Shown here: positions 16,593 to 25,342 of the stretch, piece after piece
How the letters are laid out: every line of letters starts with the position of its first letter
How positions within the stretch are numbered: the first letter of the stretch is position 1
From: Bacillota bacterium
Lineage (GTDB): Bacteria > Bacillota > Clostridia > Acetivibrionales > DSM-1351
Direction: 5' to 3'
Length of the DNA: 64,000 nt
Assembly: GCA_023398105.1 (NCBI GenBank)
Contig: JAEWST010000103.1
Location: forward strand, 1-64,000
Notes under the pieces: model-generated
The model's database searches: none
What the model was told of the DNA's origin: nothing
Seen by the model: only the letters and a program-made list of their open reading frames with translations
Made by a program: the position numbers and the translations under genes

Positions 16593-17888
16593 ATGAAACA
16601 GTATATTGCTATTGAAAGTGTTTTTGCAAGAGAAATAATCGATTCTAGAGGAAATCCAACAGTTGAGGTTGAGGTTATTGCTGAGGGCGGTTATATAGGA
16701 CGAGCTTCAGTCCCATCTGGCGCATCAACTGGTGCATTTGAAGCAATAGAATTAAGAGATGAAAATAATGACAGATATATGGGTAAGGGTGTGGAAACTG
16801 CAGTTGGAAATGTAAACAATATAATTGCACCTGAAGTTGAAGGTATGAACGTATTCGATCAGGTTGCGATAGACAAGCTGATGATAGAGTTAGATGGTAC
16901 ACCAAACAAGGAAAGGCTTGGTGCAAATGCAATACTTGGAGTATCACTTGCAGTAGCAAAGGCAGCAGCTGAAGCACTAGGTTTGAGCCTTTATCAATAT
17001 ATTGGGGGTACAAATTCCAAGACCCTTCCAGTTCCGATGATGAACATAATTAACGGGGGCAAACATGCTGACAATAGTGTAAATATACAGGAATTTATGA
17101 TTATGCCTGTGGGTGCTGAGAGTTTTAAGGAAGCACTTAGAATGTGTGCAGAGGTATTCCATAATCTTAAAAAGGTTTTGCAGAGTAAAGGCTTGAGTAC
17201 AGCTGTTGGAGATGAAGGCGGATTTGCTCCAAATTTAGAAACTGATGAACAGGCAATAAAAGTTATCATTGAAGCTATTAATAAAGCAGGATATAAAGCA
17301 GGCGATGATTTTAGAATAGCTATTGATGCTGCTGCTACAGAAATGTATCAAGAGGATGGTTCTTATTTCTTCTGGAAATCAAATATTAGAAAGTCAAAAC
17401 AAGAGATGGTTGCATATTGGGAAGATTTAGCTAACAAGTATCCTATTATATCTCTTGAGGATGGAGTAGCCGAAGAGGATTGGGAAGGTTGGAAGCTGCT
17501 GACCGAAAGACTTGGAAAGAAAATTCAACTTGTTGGTGATGATTTATTTGTAACTAATACAAGAAGGCTTGAAAAGGGTATAAAAATGGGAGTTGCCAAT
17601 TCAATTCTGATTAAGGTAAATCAGATCGGAACATTAACAGAGACCTTGGATGCAATTCAGATGGCAAACAGAGCGGGTTATACTGCTGTAACCTCCCACA
17701 GATCAGGTGAGACAGAAGATGCTACCATTGCAGACATTGCAGTAGCAACTAACTCAGGACAGATAAAGACTGGGGCACCTTCAAGGACAGATAGAGTAGC
17801 TAAGTATAATCAATTACTTAGAATAGAAGAAGAACTAGGTGAGGTTGCAGAATACCCAGGTCTCAAAGCATGGTTTAATCTTAGATAA
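16593..17888 (+). CDS. eno: Enolase
   Basis: Dehydrates 2-phosphoglycerate to phosphoenolpyruvate with Mg2+; it is also a typical degradosome partner. The 431 residues are the normal size and the ATG follows GAAGGGAG. Motifs: AREIIDSRGNPTVEVEV at the N-terminus, SGASTGAFEAIELRD, VGDEGGFAPNL, metal ligands in SLEDGVAEEDW and GDDLFVTN, the catalytic Lys in LIKVNQIGT and SHRSGETED. A small difference is DAAATEMY where DVAASEFY is common. The stop codon overlaps the start of a family A repeat fragment. secG follows after a terminator. Confidence 0.98.
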   Translation: MKQYIAIESVFAREIIDSRGNPTVEVEVIAEGGYIGRASVPSGASTGAFEAIELRDENNDRYMGKGVETAVGNVNNIIAPEVEGMNVFDQVAIDKLMIELDGTPNKERLGANAILGVSLAVAKAAAEALGLSLYQYIGGTNSKTLPVPMMNIINGGKHADNSVNIQEFMIMPVGAESFKEALRMCAEVFHNLKKVLQSKGLSTAVGDEGGFAPNLETDEQAIKVIIEAINKAGYKAGDDFRIAIDAAATEMYQEDGSYFFWKSNIRKSKQEMVAYWEDLANKYPIISLEDGVAEEDWEGWKLLTERLGKKIQLVGDDLFVTNTRRLEKGIKMGVANSILIKVNQIGTLTETLDAIQMANRAGYTAVTSHRSGETEDATIADIAVATNSGQIKTGAPSRTDRVAKYNQLLRIEEELGEVAEYPGLKAWFNLR

Positions 17889-17945
17889 CTCAAACTTCGC
17901 ACATAAAAGTATATCGGTGCTGGAGACTAGCTTTACACTGACAAG
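17886..17945. repeat. Repeat A6: end fragment of family A directly at the eno stop
   Basis: AACTCAAACTTCGCACATAA and ATCGGTGCTGGAGACTAG match the left ends of A1 and A3 (CAACTTTCGCACATAAAA, ATCGGTGCGGGAGACTTA). As in A1, the repeat begins at the stop codon of the preceding gene. Confidence 0.65.
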
Positions 17946-18023
17946 TATGTGTAACTATAATTATAGTTTATGATAGCATGTACTGCATATTGTATTGTCA
18001 ATGGTAGAACTGTAACAAATTTT

Positions 18024-18077
18024 CATATAAACGAATAAAAAACAGGCGGATAGGCTTGTTTTTTATTCGTTTATATG
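18024..18077. terminator. Very long perfect inverted repeat, terminator of eno
   Basis: CATATAAACGAATAAAAAAC plus AGGC pairs with GCTTGTTTTTTATTCGTTTA plus TATG: a stem of about 24 pairs with a short loop. The run of T lies inside the right arm. It may terminate in both directions. Confidence 0.75.
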
Positions 18078-18227
18078 CTACAATTTACTAAGTCAATTAC
18101 GGTTTACATTATTCGCCTATTAGGCGGTATGTTGGCTTTGAATACAGTTTGGAGTTCAATTGTTTTTCTATAAGTAGGCTTTGGCTGGATAGTAATTGAT
18201 TTTGTATATTTTTAGGAGGTGTTTTAA

Positions 18228-18470
18228 TTGGAAATTGCAAAGTGGATTGTTAATATAGTGCACATTATTCTTTCTATTTCACTTATTGCTATTGTGTTAC
18301 TTCAGTCTGGAAAACAAGCTGGTTTATCTGGTTCTATCGCAGGTGGAGCAGAGACTTTCTTTGGCAAAAATAAGGGACGTACAGTTGATGCATTACTTTC
18401 AAAGTACACTGCTGTTGCTGCAGTTGCGTTTTTGGCAACTTCAGTAGCTCTATTTCTTTTAATGAAGTAG
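18228..18470 (+). CDS. secG: Preprotein translocase subunit SecG
   Basis: Small membrane subunit of the SecYEG export channel. It starts with TTG at 18228, 8 bases after TTAGGAGGTG, the only fitting site. The 80 residues have two membrane helices (about residues 7-25 and 57-77) joined by the conserved loop LLQSGKQAGLSGSIAGG and ETFFGKNKGRT, diagnostic for SecG. Its place between eno and rnr is the usual Firmicutes order, though here four unrelated genes intervene before rnr. Confidence 0.96.
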   Translation: MEIAKWIVNIVHIILSISLIAIVLLQSGKQAGLSGSIAGGAETFFGKNKGRTVDALLSKYTAVAAVAFLATSVALFLLMK

Positions 18471-18501
18471 TAAGATTAATTTAAAGGTTTCTAGAAATGT
18501 G

Positions 18502-18537
18502 GGCCCAGGGGTACTCAAAGTGCGCTTGGGCTTTTTG
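18502..18537 (+). terminator. Terminator after secG
   Basis: GCCCAGG pairs with the GCTTGGGC arm (7 pairs, one G-U), followed by TTTTTGTTG. Confidence 0.75.
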
Positions 18538-18571
18538 TTGTAGACTGTAATACCTATATGATTTTGTTTGA

Positions 18572-18676
18572 ATTATAACGAGGCAAGAAAATGTCCCTAC
18601 TTCTATAAGCGGCAGGCACCGCTTTGGTTTTCAAATGTTGAGAATATCTATTGCCTCGCTTACACGCCGCTGATGT
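18572..18676. repeat. Repeat B1 (family B), longest copy
   Basis: It begins TATAACGAGGCAAGAAAATG, followed by TCCCTACTTCTATAAGCGGC. The first 40 or so bases recur at 19691 and 25233. In this copy CGAGGCAA (18579-18586) can pair with TTGCCTCG (18651-18658), closing a structure of about 80 bases. It lies upstream of the HD-domain gene. Confidence 0.65.
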
Positions 18677-18751
18677 AATAGCTTGAAAATATAGTTAGTG
18701 CAACATGGTGTGTAAATTTTGTACATCGAAAAATTTCATTTTGAATCTAGG

Positions 18752-18760
18752 TGTTATAAT
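18752..18760 (+). promoter_or_regulatory. Candidate extended -10 promoter for the HD-domain gene
   Basis: TGTTATAAT is an extended -10 match (TG-n-TATAAT) about 50 bases before the start at 18812; a -35 hexamer is weak. Confidence 0.45.
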
Positions 18761-18811
18761 TAACGGATACTGGATTTATTATAGGTAGATACTTCAAGGG
18801 AGGAAACATTT

Positions 18812-19375
18812 ATGACTAGGGATGAAGCTCTCGAAGAATTGAAAATAAGGCTATCAGATAAATATATGCTTCAGCATTCGATAGTTTCCGAGGCAATAAT
18901 GAGAGAATTTGCGTTATATTATAATGATGATATAGAGACATGGGGAATGGCTGGCTTATTACATGATATTGATTATGAAAAGACAAGCAATAATCCTTCT
19001 CTGCATGGCTCTGTTGGGGCTGATATTTTAGAAAATCTGAATGTTGATGAAACTGTAGTTTATTGTATTCGTGCACATAATGATTTTTTGGGAATACCAA
19101 GAAATAGAAAAATAGATAAAGTATTATTTATAGCAGATTCTATTTCTGATTTGATAATTAATAGTGCTTTGACACTTCCAAATAAAAAAATATCAAAGGT
19201 CTCAGTAGATAACATTTTAAATATGCTATCAGAGAAAGAATTGGTAGGTGCAACAGGCTGGGATAAGATTAAGTACCTTGATGAGTTGAATTTAACACTT
19301 GAGAAATTTGTTGAGATATCAGTAAAAGCTATGCAGAAAGTTCCTGAAGAATTTCTTTATGCTAAGCATGATTAA
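18812..19375 (+). CDS. HD-domain phosphohydrolase
   Basis: Metal-dependent phosphohydrolase of the small HDIG-type single-domain group, cytosolic, 187 residues. The metal ligands of the HD fold are visible in order: His in LQHSIVSEA (about residue 20), the HD pair in GLLHDIDYE (about 51-52), His in RAHND (about 90) and Asp in FIADSISDL (about 108-112). The start follows GGGAGG. The substrate (a nucleotide or other phosphoester) cannot be told. It has an upstream B-family repeat and its own terminator, so it is probably monocistronic. Confidence 0.88.
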   Translation: MTRDEALEELKIRLSDKYMLQHSIVSEAIMREFALYYNDDIETWGMAGLLHDIDYEKTSNNPSLHGSVGADILENLNVDETVVYCIRAHNDFLGIPRNRKIDKVLFIADSISDLIINSALTLPNKKISKVSVDNILNMLSEKELVGATGWDKIKYLDELNLTLEKFVEISVKAMQKVPEEFLYAKHD

Positions 19376-19490
19376 GAGCATAATCACAAACTGCACATAG
19401 TTACCAAGCTTCAAGCATCAAATAACATTGGAAGCTAGATACAAGTTAAGATAGTTTTGTAACATAGCTTTGCTAATTTAATTTTGTATT

Positions 19491-19522
19491 AAAAAAAGTT
19501 ACTACATTGTAACTTTTTTTTT
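19491..19522. terminator. Bidirectional terminator after the HD-domain gene
   Basis: AAAAAAAGTTAC pairs with GTAACTTTTTTT around a 6-base loop. Confidence 0.88.
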
Positions 19523-19690
19523 GCTTTTTTGTAACCCTTTGATTATTTAAAATATATACAATAGCTTTAGTTATTTGAAGTGTAGAATCACATTTTAATT
19601 AGTAGCAAATGCGGGGTAGGGCGAAGCCCACATATAGTATTACAAAACATTTGTAACCCAATTAATTGGTCGAATAGTGCTTATTTCTCA

Positions 19691-19765
19691 AATAACGAGG
19701 CAAGAAAATGTCACCCACTTCTATAAGTGGCGGGTAGCACTTTGGTTATCAGGCGGCGTTATAAT
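19691..19765. repeat. Repeat B2 (family B)
   Basis: ATAACGAGGCAAGAAAATGT then CACCCACTTCTATAAGTGGC, matching B1 and B3. The inner CCACTT/AAGTGG pairs as a small hairpin. The copy ends near TTATAAT (19759-19765), a possible -10, just upstream of the deacetylase gene. Confidence 0.65.
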
Positions 19766-19812
19766 ACCACTTTATTTATACGTAAAAAAAGAGAGGCAAT
19801 GGGTGAAGAATT

Positions 19813-20841
19813 GTGAAAAAATATGTTGTTCTGTTTATAACTATATTATCTATTATGTGCTTTATTTTGATTTTTTATTTAAAAGTTATGGAGGGTTATC
19901 AATTAAATGAAGCACAAATTAATATAGATGCAATGGAAAATTTACAAAAAACAAATAGTTCTGAGATAATATATAAGTCGGGACCTAATATAAAGGGTGA
20001 TGACATAGATATAACAAACCATTTAAAAGAATACGAAAATGCTGTAAATAGTATTAACTCAGATATAGTTCGCAAAACTCAAATGGTCTCACTTATAAAA
20101 GAAAAGGAAGTACAGGACAATAATGCAGAAGTTGAAGCTAAAAATATAGAACAGAGCAGTAATTTGAGAGATACTGAACTAGAAACAAGCAAAAATGAAA
20201 CAATAGCTTGTGCAAAAACTAATAGGCAAATAGACCCCCAAAAACCTATGGTAGCATTGACTTTTGATGACGGACCCCATTATGAGTACACTGATAATAT
20301 ACTTGATGAACTTGAAAAATATAATAGTGTGGCTACATTTTTTGTTTTGGGCAGTAGAGCAGAAAAAAATAAGGATATAATAAAGCGTATTGCTGAGGGT
20401 GGCAATCAAATTGGAAATCATACATATGATCACAAGCAATTAACAAAATTGAGTAACAAGGAAATAACAGAGGAAATAACTAAGACCTCTGACATAATTT
20501 ACGATATAACTAACATTAGACCGAGCTTATTACGACCTACATATGGCAATGTAAATGATAATGTACGGTTGTATTCAGATGCACCGCTTATATTGTGGTC
20601 AATTGATACACTTGATTGGAAAAGCAGAAACAAAAAAAAGATAGTTAATGCAGCTCTAAAAAAAGTTAGAGATGGAGATATTATATTAATGCATGATATA
20701 TACAAATCCACAGCAATGGCGGCTGAAGTGATTATAAAGGAATTAAGCTCAAAAGGGTTTCAACTAGTTACAATAGAGGAACTTTACCAAGCAAAAGGAA
20801 TAGATTTATTAAAAGGAAAAGTTTATGCACATGCAAAATAA
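19813..20841 (+). CDS. Membrane-anchored polysaccharide deacetylase (NodB domain)
   Basis: Extracytoplasmic deacetylase of carbohydrate esterase family 4, acting on peptidoglycan or another N- or O-acetylated glycan. It starts with GTG at 19813. Residues 4-25 are an N-terminal signal anchor; residues 30-140 are a polar spacer with coiled-coil-like charge; the NodB domain follows from about 145. Motifs are complete: TFDDGPH (catalytic Asp and metal Asp), the His pair in NHTYDHKQL, RPTYG, DTLDW and LMHDIY. The enzyme should therefore be active. No other wall genes are adjacent. Confidence 0.92.
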   Translation: MKKYVVLFITILSIMCFILIFYLKVMEGYQLNEAQINIDAMENLQKTNSSEIIYKSGPNIKGDDIDITNHLKEYENAVNSINSDIVRKTQMVSLIKEKEVQDNNAEVEAKNIEQSSNLRDTELETSKNETIACAKTNRQIDPQKPMVALTFDDGPHYEYTDNILDELEKYNSVATFFVLGSRAEKNKDIIKRIAEGGNQIGNHTYDHKQLTKLSNKEITEEITKTSDIIYDITNIRPSLLRPTYGNVNDNVRLYSDAPLILWSIDTLDWKSRNKKKIVNAALKKVRDGDIILMHDIYKSTAMAAEVIIKELSSKGFQLVTIEELYQAKGIDLLKGKVYAHAK

Positions 20842-20883
20842 TAAAAGCCATAAATGGAACTGAACTACTCATTATAAATGGTT

Positions 20884-20912
20884 TTGCTAAAATCAAAGTA
20901 TATATGTATAAT
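20884..20912 (+). promoter_or_regulatory. Candidate sigma-A promoter for the two-component operon
   Basis: TTGCTA, 17 bases ending in TATG, TATAAT. It lies about 130 bases before the response-regulator start. Confidence 0.55.
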
Positions 20913-20995
20913 TATTGTAGGAATTAATAAAAATAATTGGAATTCCCTGCCTTAGATATAAAGAGGTAGGGTTCATAAAAAGGGGGATGGATTTT

Positions 20996-21034
20996 GTGTC
21001 GGCATTTTATCTGTTTTGTGAATGTCTGACATAA
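20996..21034 (+). CDS. Possible 12-residue leader peptide before the response regulator
   Basis: GTG at 20996 follows AAAGGGGGATGG, the best ribosome binding site in the region. It opens a 12-codon frame (MSAFYLFCECLT) ending at TAA 21032-21034, nine bases before the likely regulator start. The regulator itself has no good site, so coupling through this small frame is possible. The evidence is the site and the spacing only. Confidence 0.35.
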   Translation: MSAFYLFCECLT

Positions 21035-21042
21035 TTATATTT

Positions 21043-21741
21043 ATGGGGAATAAGATCCTGATTATAGAGGATGAAGAGAGCATAAGAGGTTTTCTGAAAA
21101 TAAATTTTAAAAAGAATAATTTTATAGTTAGTGAGGCTGCTTCGGGTGAAGAGGGGCTGAATAAGGCTAGAATTGAAAAGCCTGACATTGTATTATTAGA
21201 TGTTATGCTTCCAGGTATTGATGGGTTCCAAGTATGTGAGACTCTTAGAAATGAGTTTGCTGATATAGGAATAATTATGCTTACTGCTAAAGGGCAGGAT
21301 ATTGATAAGATTAAAGGCTTAGAGAATGGTGCAGACGACTATGTTCTTAAACCTTTTAATACTATGGAATTAATTTTGAGAACTAATTCTTTGCTAAGGA
21401 GAATCGGTTTAAAGGATTCCTCCAATGAAAGAAGGGACGCTATAGACAGTGAGGTGTTCCAGCTTGACTTTTATTCTCAAAGGGTATATAAGCATGGCAA
21501 AGAAATATTATTGACTCCTAAAGAGTTTCTGTTACTAAAATTATTTCTTGAAAATCAAAATAAGGCGTTTACACGGGATGAACTATTAGACAAGGTATGG
21601 GGCTATGATTTTTTGGGTGATACAAAGATAGTAGATGTAAATATCAGAAGGCTTCGAAGTAAAATTGAGGATAAAAATTCACAAACAATGTATATAGAGA
21701 CTGTTTGGGGTACTGGGTATAGATGGAGAAAGGAAAAGTAA
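21043..21741 (+). CDS. Response regulator, OmpR/PhoB family
   Basis: DNA-binding regulator phosphorylated by the adjacent kinase. The start at 21043 gives MGNKILIIEDEE, the normal N-terminus, and 232 residues; an in-frame ATG at 21022 adds seven residues with no ribosome binding site. The receiver domain has the acidic pocket EDEE (9-12), phospho-acceptor Asp53 in LLDVMLPG and Lys in DDYVLKPF (about 103). The C-terminal winged helix carries TPKEFLLLKLF, VWGYDFLGDTKIVDVNIRRL and GTGYRW. The stop TAA abuts the ATG of the kinase gene, so the two are tightly coupled. The target genes are unknown; the lipoprotein downstream is a candidate. Confidence 0.95.
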   Translation: MGNKILIIEDEESIRGFLKINFKKNNFIVSEAASGEEGLNKARIEKPDIVLLDVMLPGIDGFQVCETLRNEFADIGIIMLTAKGQDIDKIKGLENGADDYVLKPFNTMELILRTNSLLRRIGLKDSSNERRDAIDSEVFQLDFYSQRVYKHGKEILLTPKEFLLLKLFLENQNKAFTRDELLDKVWGYDFLGDTKIVDVNIRRLRSKIEDKNSQTMYIETVWGTGYRWRKEK

Positions 21742-23178
21742 ATGTTTTTTAAAATGCATAATAAAGACAATACTTCCCCCAAAAGCATAAGAACTAGATT
21801 GCTTGCAAATTTTATAATTGTCATACTTATTAGTGTTTTAGTATTTGAAGCACTACTTATCTATTTTACACGTTTTTATTTTTATAATAATGTAGAAAGT
21901 ATCCTAACAAATCAAATCAAAACTACATCGGATTTATATACTCAATATTATTCAAATGTTCCTTTAGAAGTAAACATAGTTGATAACGCTGAAATTTTTT
22001 GGAAGCAAACAAAGGCAGAGGTTCAAATAGTGCAATTCTCAGGAGAGGTAGTACTAGATTCTAAGGGTATTATTCATAAGGATTTATTACAAAGTGAAGA
22101 TTTTAAAACTGCATTAAAAAATGAAAAAGGGGTATGGATAGGAAAAAATAACAGTTCAGAGCATATAATGGCTGTATCTTATCAGTTAAAGTCAGATAGT
22201 GGAGGTGTAGGAGTTTTACGATTTTTGACCTCACTAGACGAGATTGATGCAATAATAATGAATATATCATTAATATTTATTTGTATTGGAATTTTTGTAA
22301 TTTTAATTGCTATTATAATGAGTATTTTATTAGCTCTTAGTATTGTGAGGCCTCTTAAGGTTGTAATGAATGCCGCACAGTTAATGGCTTCTGGCAATCT
22401 AGAAGCGAGAATAAATAAGGATAAAAATGATGAAATAGGTAAGCTTGCAGATACATTAAACTACATGGCTATGGAAATTCAAAATAGAGATAAGGTTAAA
22501 AATGACTTTATATCTATGGTGTCCCATGAACTGAGAACACCGCTAACCTCAATAAAGGGATGGGCAGATACTATTATTGATGATGGTTTTAATGACAGAG
22601 AGATTCTTAATGATGGTATAAATATTATTATCAAGGAATGTGACAGACTTACTAAAATGGTTGAAGAACTATTGGACTTTTCTAGATTTATTTCTAATAA
22701 AGATGAACTACAAAAGGAAGAGACAGATATTACTATTATTGTTGACTATATAAGAAAACAAATGAGCAAACGGGCAATAAAAGAAAAAATTAGTTTTAGT
22801 GTTACTTGTGATAAGCTACCTCCGATTTATTTGGACAGGGACAAAATTAAGCAGGTGCTAATTAATCTTATTGGGAATTCACTGCAGTTTACTCCCTCAG
22901 GAGGAAGCGTAGCACTTACAGTATTTGGCGATAAGGATGATATAGTTTTTTGTGTTGAAGATTCTGGGTGTGGAATTAGCAATGAGGAACTACCCTTTGT
23001 TAAGGAAAAGTTTTTTAAAGGGAAAACAAGCAAGTCACAGACTGGGCTTGGACTAACAATATGTGATGAAATTATTAAAATGCACAAAGGAAGCCTCACC
23101 ATAAACAGCCAATTAAATATGGGAACTGTTGTAGAGGTAAGACTTCCTAGCTCGAAAAGTAACTTTATGCGAACATAG
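21742..23178 (+). CDS. Sensor histidine kinase (HAMP, HisKA, HATPase)
   Basis: Transmembrane sensor that phosphorylates the preceding regulator. The 478 residues read: helix 1 at about 22-42; an extracytoplasmic sensing part at about 43-172 with the pattern of a PhoR/WalK-like Cache or PAS fold; helix 2 at about 173-200; HAMP to about 250; the HisKA H-box MVSHELRTPL with His262; an N-box at LINLIGNSLQF; G1 VEDSGCGI and G2 KSQTGLGLTI. All kinase boxes are intact. The start codon directly follows the regulator stop. The stimulus is unknown; the co-located lipoprotein may take part in sensing. Confidence 0.95.
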   Translation: MFFKMHNKDNTSPKSIRTRLLANFIIVILISVLVFEALLIYFTRFYFYNNVESILTNQIKTTSDLYTQYYSNVPLEVNIVDNAEIFWKQTKAEVQIVQFSGEVVLDSKGIIHKDLLQSEDFKTALKNEKGVWIGKNNSSEHIMAVSYQLKSDSGGVGVLRFLTSLDEIDAIIMNISLIFICIGIFVILIAIIMSILLALSIVRPLKVVMNAAQLMASGNLEARINKDKNDEIGKLADTLNYMAMEIQNRDKVKNDFISMVSHELRTPLTSIKGWADTIIDDGFNDREILNDGINIIIKECDRLTKMVEELLDFSRFISNKDELQKEETDITIIVDYIRKQMSKRAIKEKISFSVTCDKLPPIYLDRDKIKQVLINLIGNSLQFTPSGGSVALTVFGDKDDIVFCVEDSGCGISNEELPFVKEKFFKGKTSKSQTGLGLTICDEIIKMHKGSLTINSQLNMGTVVEVRLPSSKSNFMRT

Positions 23179-23246
23179 TGTGTTTTCGAGTTTGGCATGT
23201 GTGCGACAGCAAAGCTACTTCGAATGAATAATGCTAGTTCCTAGCA

Positions 23247-23291
23247 ATTACTAATTCAAGCAATTATTTTGGAAACAAACCATTGATAAAT
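23247..23291. repeat. Repeat A7: end fragment of family A
   Basis: ACTAATTCAAGCAATTATTT then TGGAAACAAACCATTGATAA is the reverse complement of the left arm of A1 and A2 (TTATCAATGGTTTGTTGCC, then AAAATAATTGCTAGAATTAGT). It lies 70 bases 3' of the kinase gene. Confidence 0.7.
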
Positions 23292-23380
23292 TTGAAGATC
23301 TATAGACTCCGTTAATAATATTATTAGGCTGAATAGTAACACATACTGCATTTTGTAGCTTGCAGGGGAGGATAATTAAC

Positions 23381-24880
23381 TTGAGATATAAATTTAAGCA
23401 AACCTTGTGCGTTTTCAGGTCAATAGCTATTTTGATAATAGGTATATTTATACTGCCTTTCATTTTATCAGGCTGCACTAGTGTTGAGTTTAATATTGAG
23501 GATACTATAAAACCGCCTGAAATTGGGAATGTATCAATTCAGGGAACCTGGAGGATTGAAGAGTATATATCAATAATAAAAGGGCAGAGTGCTTTAAATG
23601 AAGATGAAGAGAGCAATCGAAAAAAATATATAGGTAAGGAAGCTGTATTTGATAGTGAGATATGTGCAATAGGAATTGAGTTATGTACAAATCCAGATTA
23701 TAAGATAATAAGAACAGCAGCTGACACCTTTCTCAAAAGTACCTATCAGATTAATACTGAAAGTTTGGGAATCAAAAAAGAAAAAGTAAATGTGGTAACT
23801 ATTTCCACAGCAAATAAATTCTTTAACCAACTGATTGTTACTGATGATATGACAGCGTATGTTTATTTGGAAAATGGATTTTTAGTATTAAATAAAATAT
23901 CTGACTATGTTGATAATAAGGTTAAACTAAGCAATGTAGGGAAAGTTGCAGATAATAAAATTAGCGAGGAATTTGAAGAAGATCCTCTGTTGAGATCAGG
24001 GGTATTAATAGGTGTTAGATCTGCTGATAACACCTATTGCACGATATGGATATATTCTAAAAACAGAGAAATAAAAGCGGTAAGCTACAGAGAGCAGCTA
24101 TTGGTTCCAAGAGCTTATGGATTCTGGGAAGTAGGTGGTATTCAGCATATGAATCAAAGGATTTATGCCGTGCCATTTGCAAATTCCAAATTGCAGCTTA
24201 TACCGACAAATGAGGCCGCAGATAATATTCTTGCAGATAAACCAGGTGCGAAAATTCTATTTTCAGGCAATGATTATATAGGAATAGAGTATAATCTCAA
24301 GCTTAATGTTTTACCTATAGACAATATTAGAGCAGGAAAAGAAGTAAAGATTTCTGATGTTTTACTTGACAGTTCCTTTAATGTAGCAAATGAATTTAAG
24401 CAAGCTCGCCAAGACATTGTTTCATCTCTTGACAATGATAAGCTAAAAAACATTGTAGGCGAATTTGATGAGGGGAATTTTACACTAAAAAGGCGTAATG
24501 GACACTGGATACTGAAAAGCAGACTACATTTCAAGGAAGATTATAATGGTCACAAATATGAAGACTTTGACTTGAATTTAGTTGTTCCGTCAACTTTAAT
24601 TTCCTATGATGAAATGGATATCCCTTGGAATAACATAAAATCCAAGCTACCTTGGACTATTGATGCATATATGTCACCTAATAAAGAGATTGCAATTCTT
24701 GCCTCTCGTGATAGTTTAAATATATATCCTGTTCAAAAAAGGAATATAGTTAATAAGCAACTAATGAAAATACCATTATCAGAAGGGGATTCCATTATTA
24801 TGGCTGAGTGGTCTACAGGTAAGTATGCTGATATTTGGGCGAAGTTTGTTGACAGGATATTTACCGATATACAAAACTAA
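23381..24880 (+). CDS. Large lipoprotein of unknown function next to a two-component system
   Basis: Not recognised. The TTG at 23381 is chosen because GGGGAGG (23365-23371) lies at suitable distance. The protein has 499 residues. A basic start, a hydrophobic segment at about 14-30 and the lipobox LSGC (Cys at about 33) make it a probable membrane-anchored extracytoplasmic lipoprotein. The mature part is rich in beta-strand-like patterns, with GVLIGVRSADNTYCTIWIYS and several lysine- and aspartate-rich loops; no enzyme motif is seen. It follows the histidine kinase by 200 bases on the same strand. It may be a sensory partner or an output of that system; both are inference. Confidence 0.75.
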   Translation: MRYKFKQTLCVFRSIAILIIGIFILPFILSGCTSVEFNIEDTIKPPEIGNVSIQGTWRIEEYISIIKGQSALNEDEESNRKKYIGKEAVFDSEICAIGIELCTNPDYKIIRTAADTFLKSTYQINTESLGIKKEKVNVVTISTANKFFNQLIVTDDMTAYVYLENGFLVLNKISDYVDNKVKLSNVGKVADNKISEEFEEDPLLRSGVLIGVRSADNTYCTIWIYSKNREIKAVSYREQLLVPRAYGFWEVGGIQHMNQRIYAVPFANSKLQLIPTNEAADNILADKPGAKILFSGNDYIGIEYNLKLNVLPIDNIRAGKEVKISDVLLDSSFNVANEFKQARQDIVSSLDNDKLKNIVGEFDEGNFTLKRRNGHWILKSRLHFKEDYNGHKYEDFDLNLVVPSTLISYDEMDIPWNNIKSKLPWTIDAYMSPNKEIAILASRDSLNIYPVQKRNIVNKQLMKIPLSEGDSIIMAEWSTGKYADIWAKFVDRIFTDIQN

Positions 24881-24932
24881 TCTCCATTTCGCCAATGCTG
24901 CAGGTGAAACAAACAGTAAAGCTCTAATTCAC

Positions 24933-24955
24933 AAAAAGCTGCTCGCAGCTTTTTG
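24933..24955. terminator. Terminator after the lipoprotein gene
   Basis: AAAAAGCTGC-TC-GCAGCTTTTT, a compact perfect stem flanked by A and T runs. Confidence 0.85.
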
Positions 24956-24956
24956 A

Positions 24957-25082
24957 ACGTATAGGAATTTATATGTTTTTAACATGGTTAAAGATTTTGA
25001 TATGACTTCATTTGAACTAGAACACCAAGAATTAACAGATATAAAAATTCCTATACGTGGGGATTGAAAAGGGGATTCCCCT
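24957..25082. repeat. Inverted repeat pair and small palindrome, unexplained
   Basis: ACGTATAGGAATTTATAT (24957-24974) is matched in reverse by ATATAAAAATTCCTATACGT (25039-25058), about 65 bases apart. Directly after it comes GGGGATTGAAAAGGGGATTC then CCCTTT, whose AAAGGGG/CCCCTTT forms a palindrome like that at 725-741. No ORF is inside. Confidence 0.55.
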
Positions 25083-25232
25083 TTCCGCTTTAAGGAGGGT
25101 GCTCAGAAACACAAAGTGTTTCGTCGAAGAGAACGATTAATGCAAAAAACGTAAACTTCGCATTATTAACAAAATAATTGTAATAATAGTAATAATAGAA
25201 TAATATTAGCATAATACTATTTCGTTTTTAAG

Positions 25233-25275
25233 ATATAACGAGGCAAGAAGATGTCCCACACTTCTATAAGAGGCG
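25233..25275. repeat. Repeat B3 (family B)
   Basis: ATAACGAGGCAAGAAGATGT then CCCACACTTCTATAAGAGGC, matching B1 and B2. TATTATAAT follows at 25282-25290 and may be the -10 of rnr, so the repeat abuts a candidate promoter, as B2 does. Confidence 0.65.
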
Positions 25276-25342
25276 ATTTTGTATTATAATGATTGCAAGG
25301 ATTTAAGTATGAATTTGTTAATAACTGAAAGGTAGATAATAA

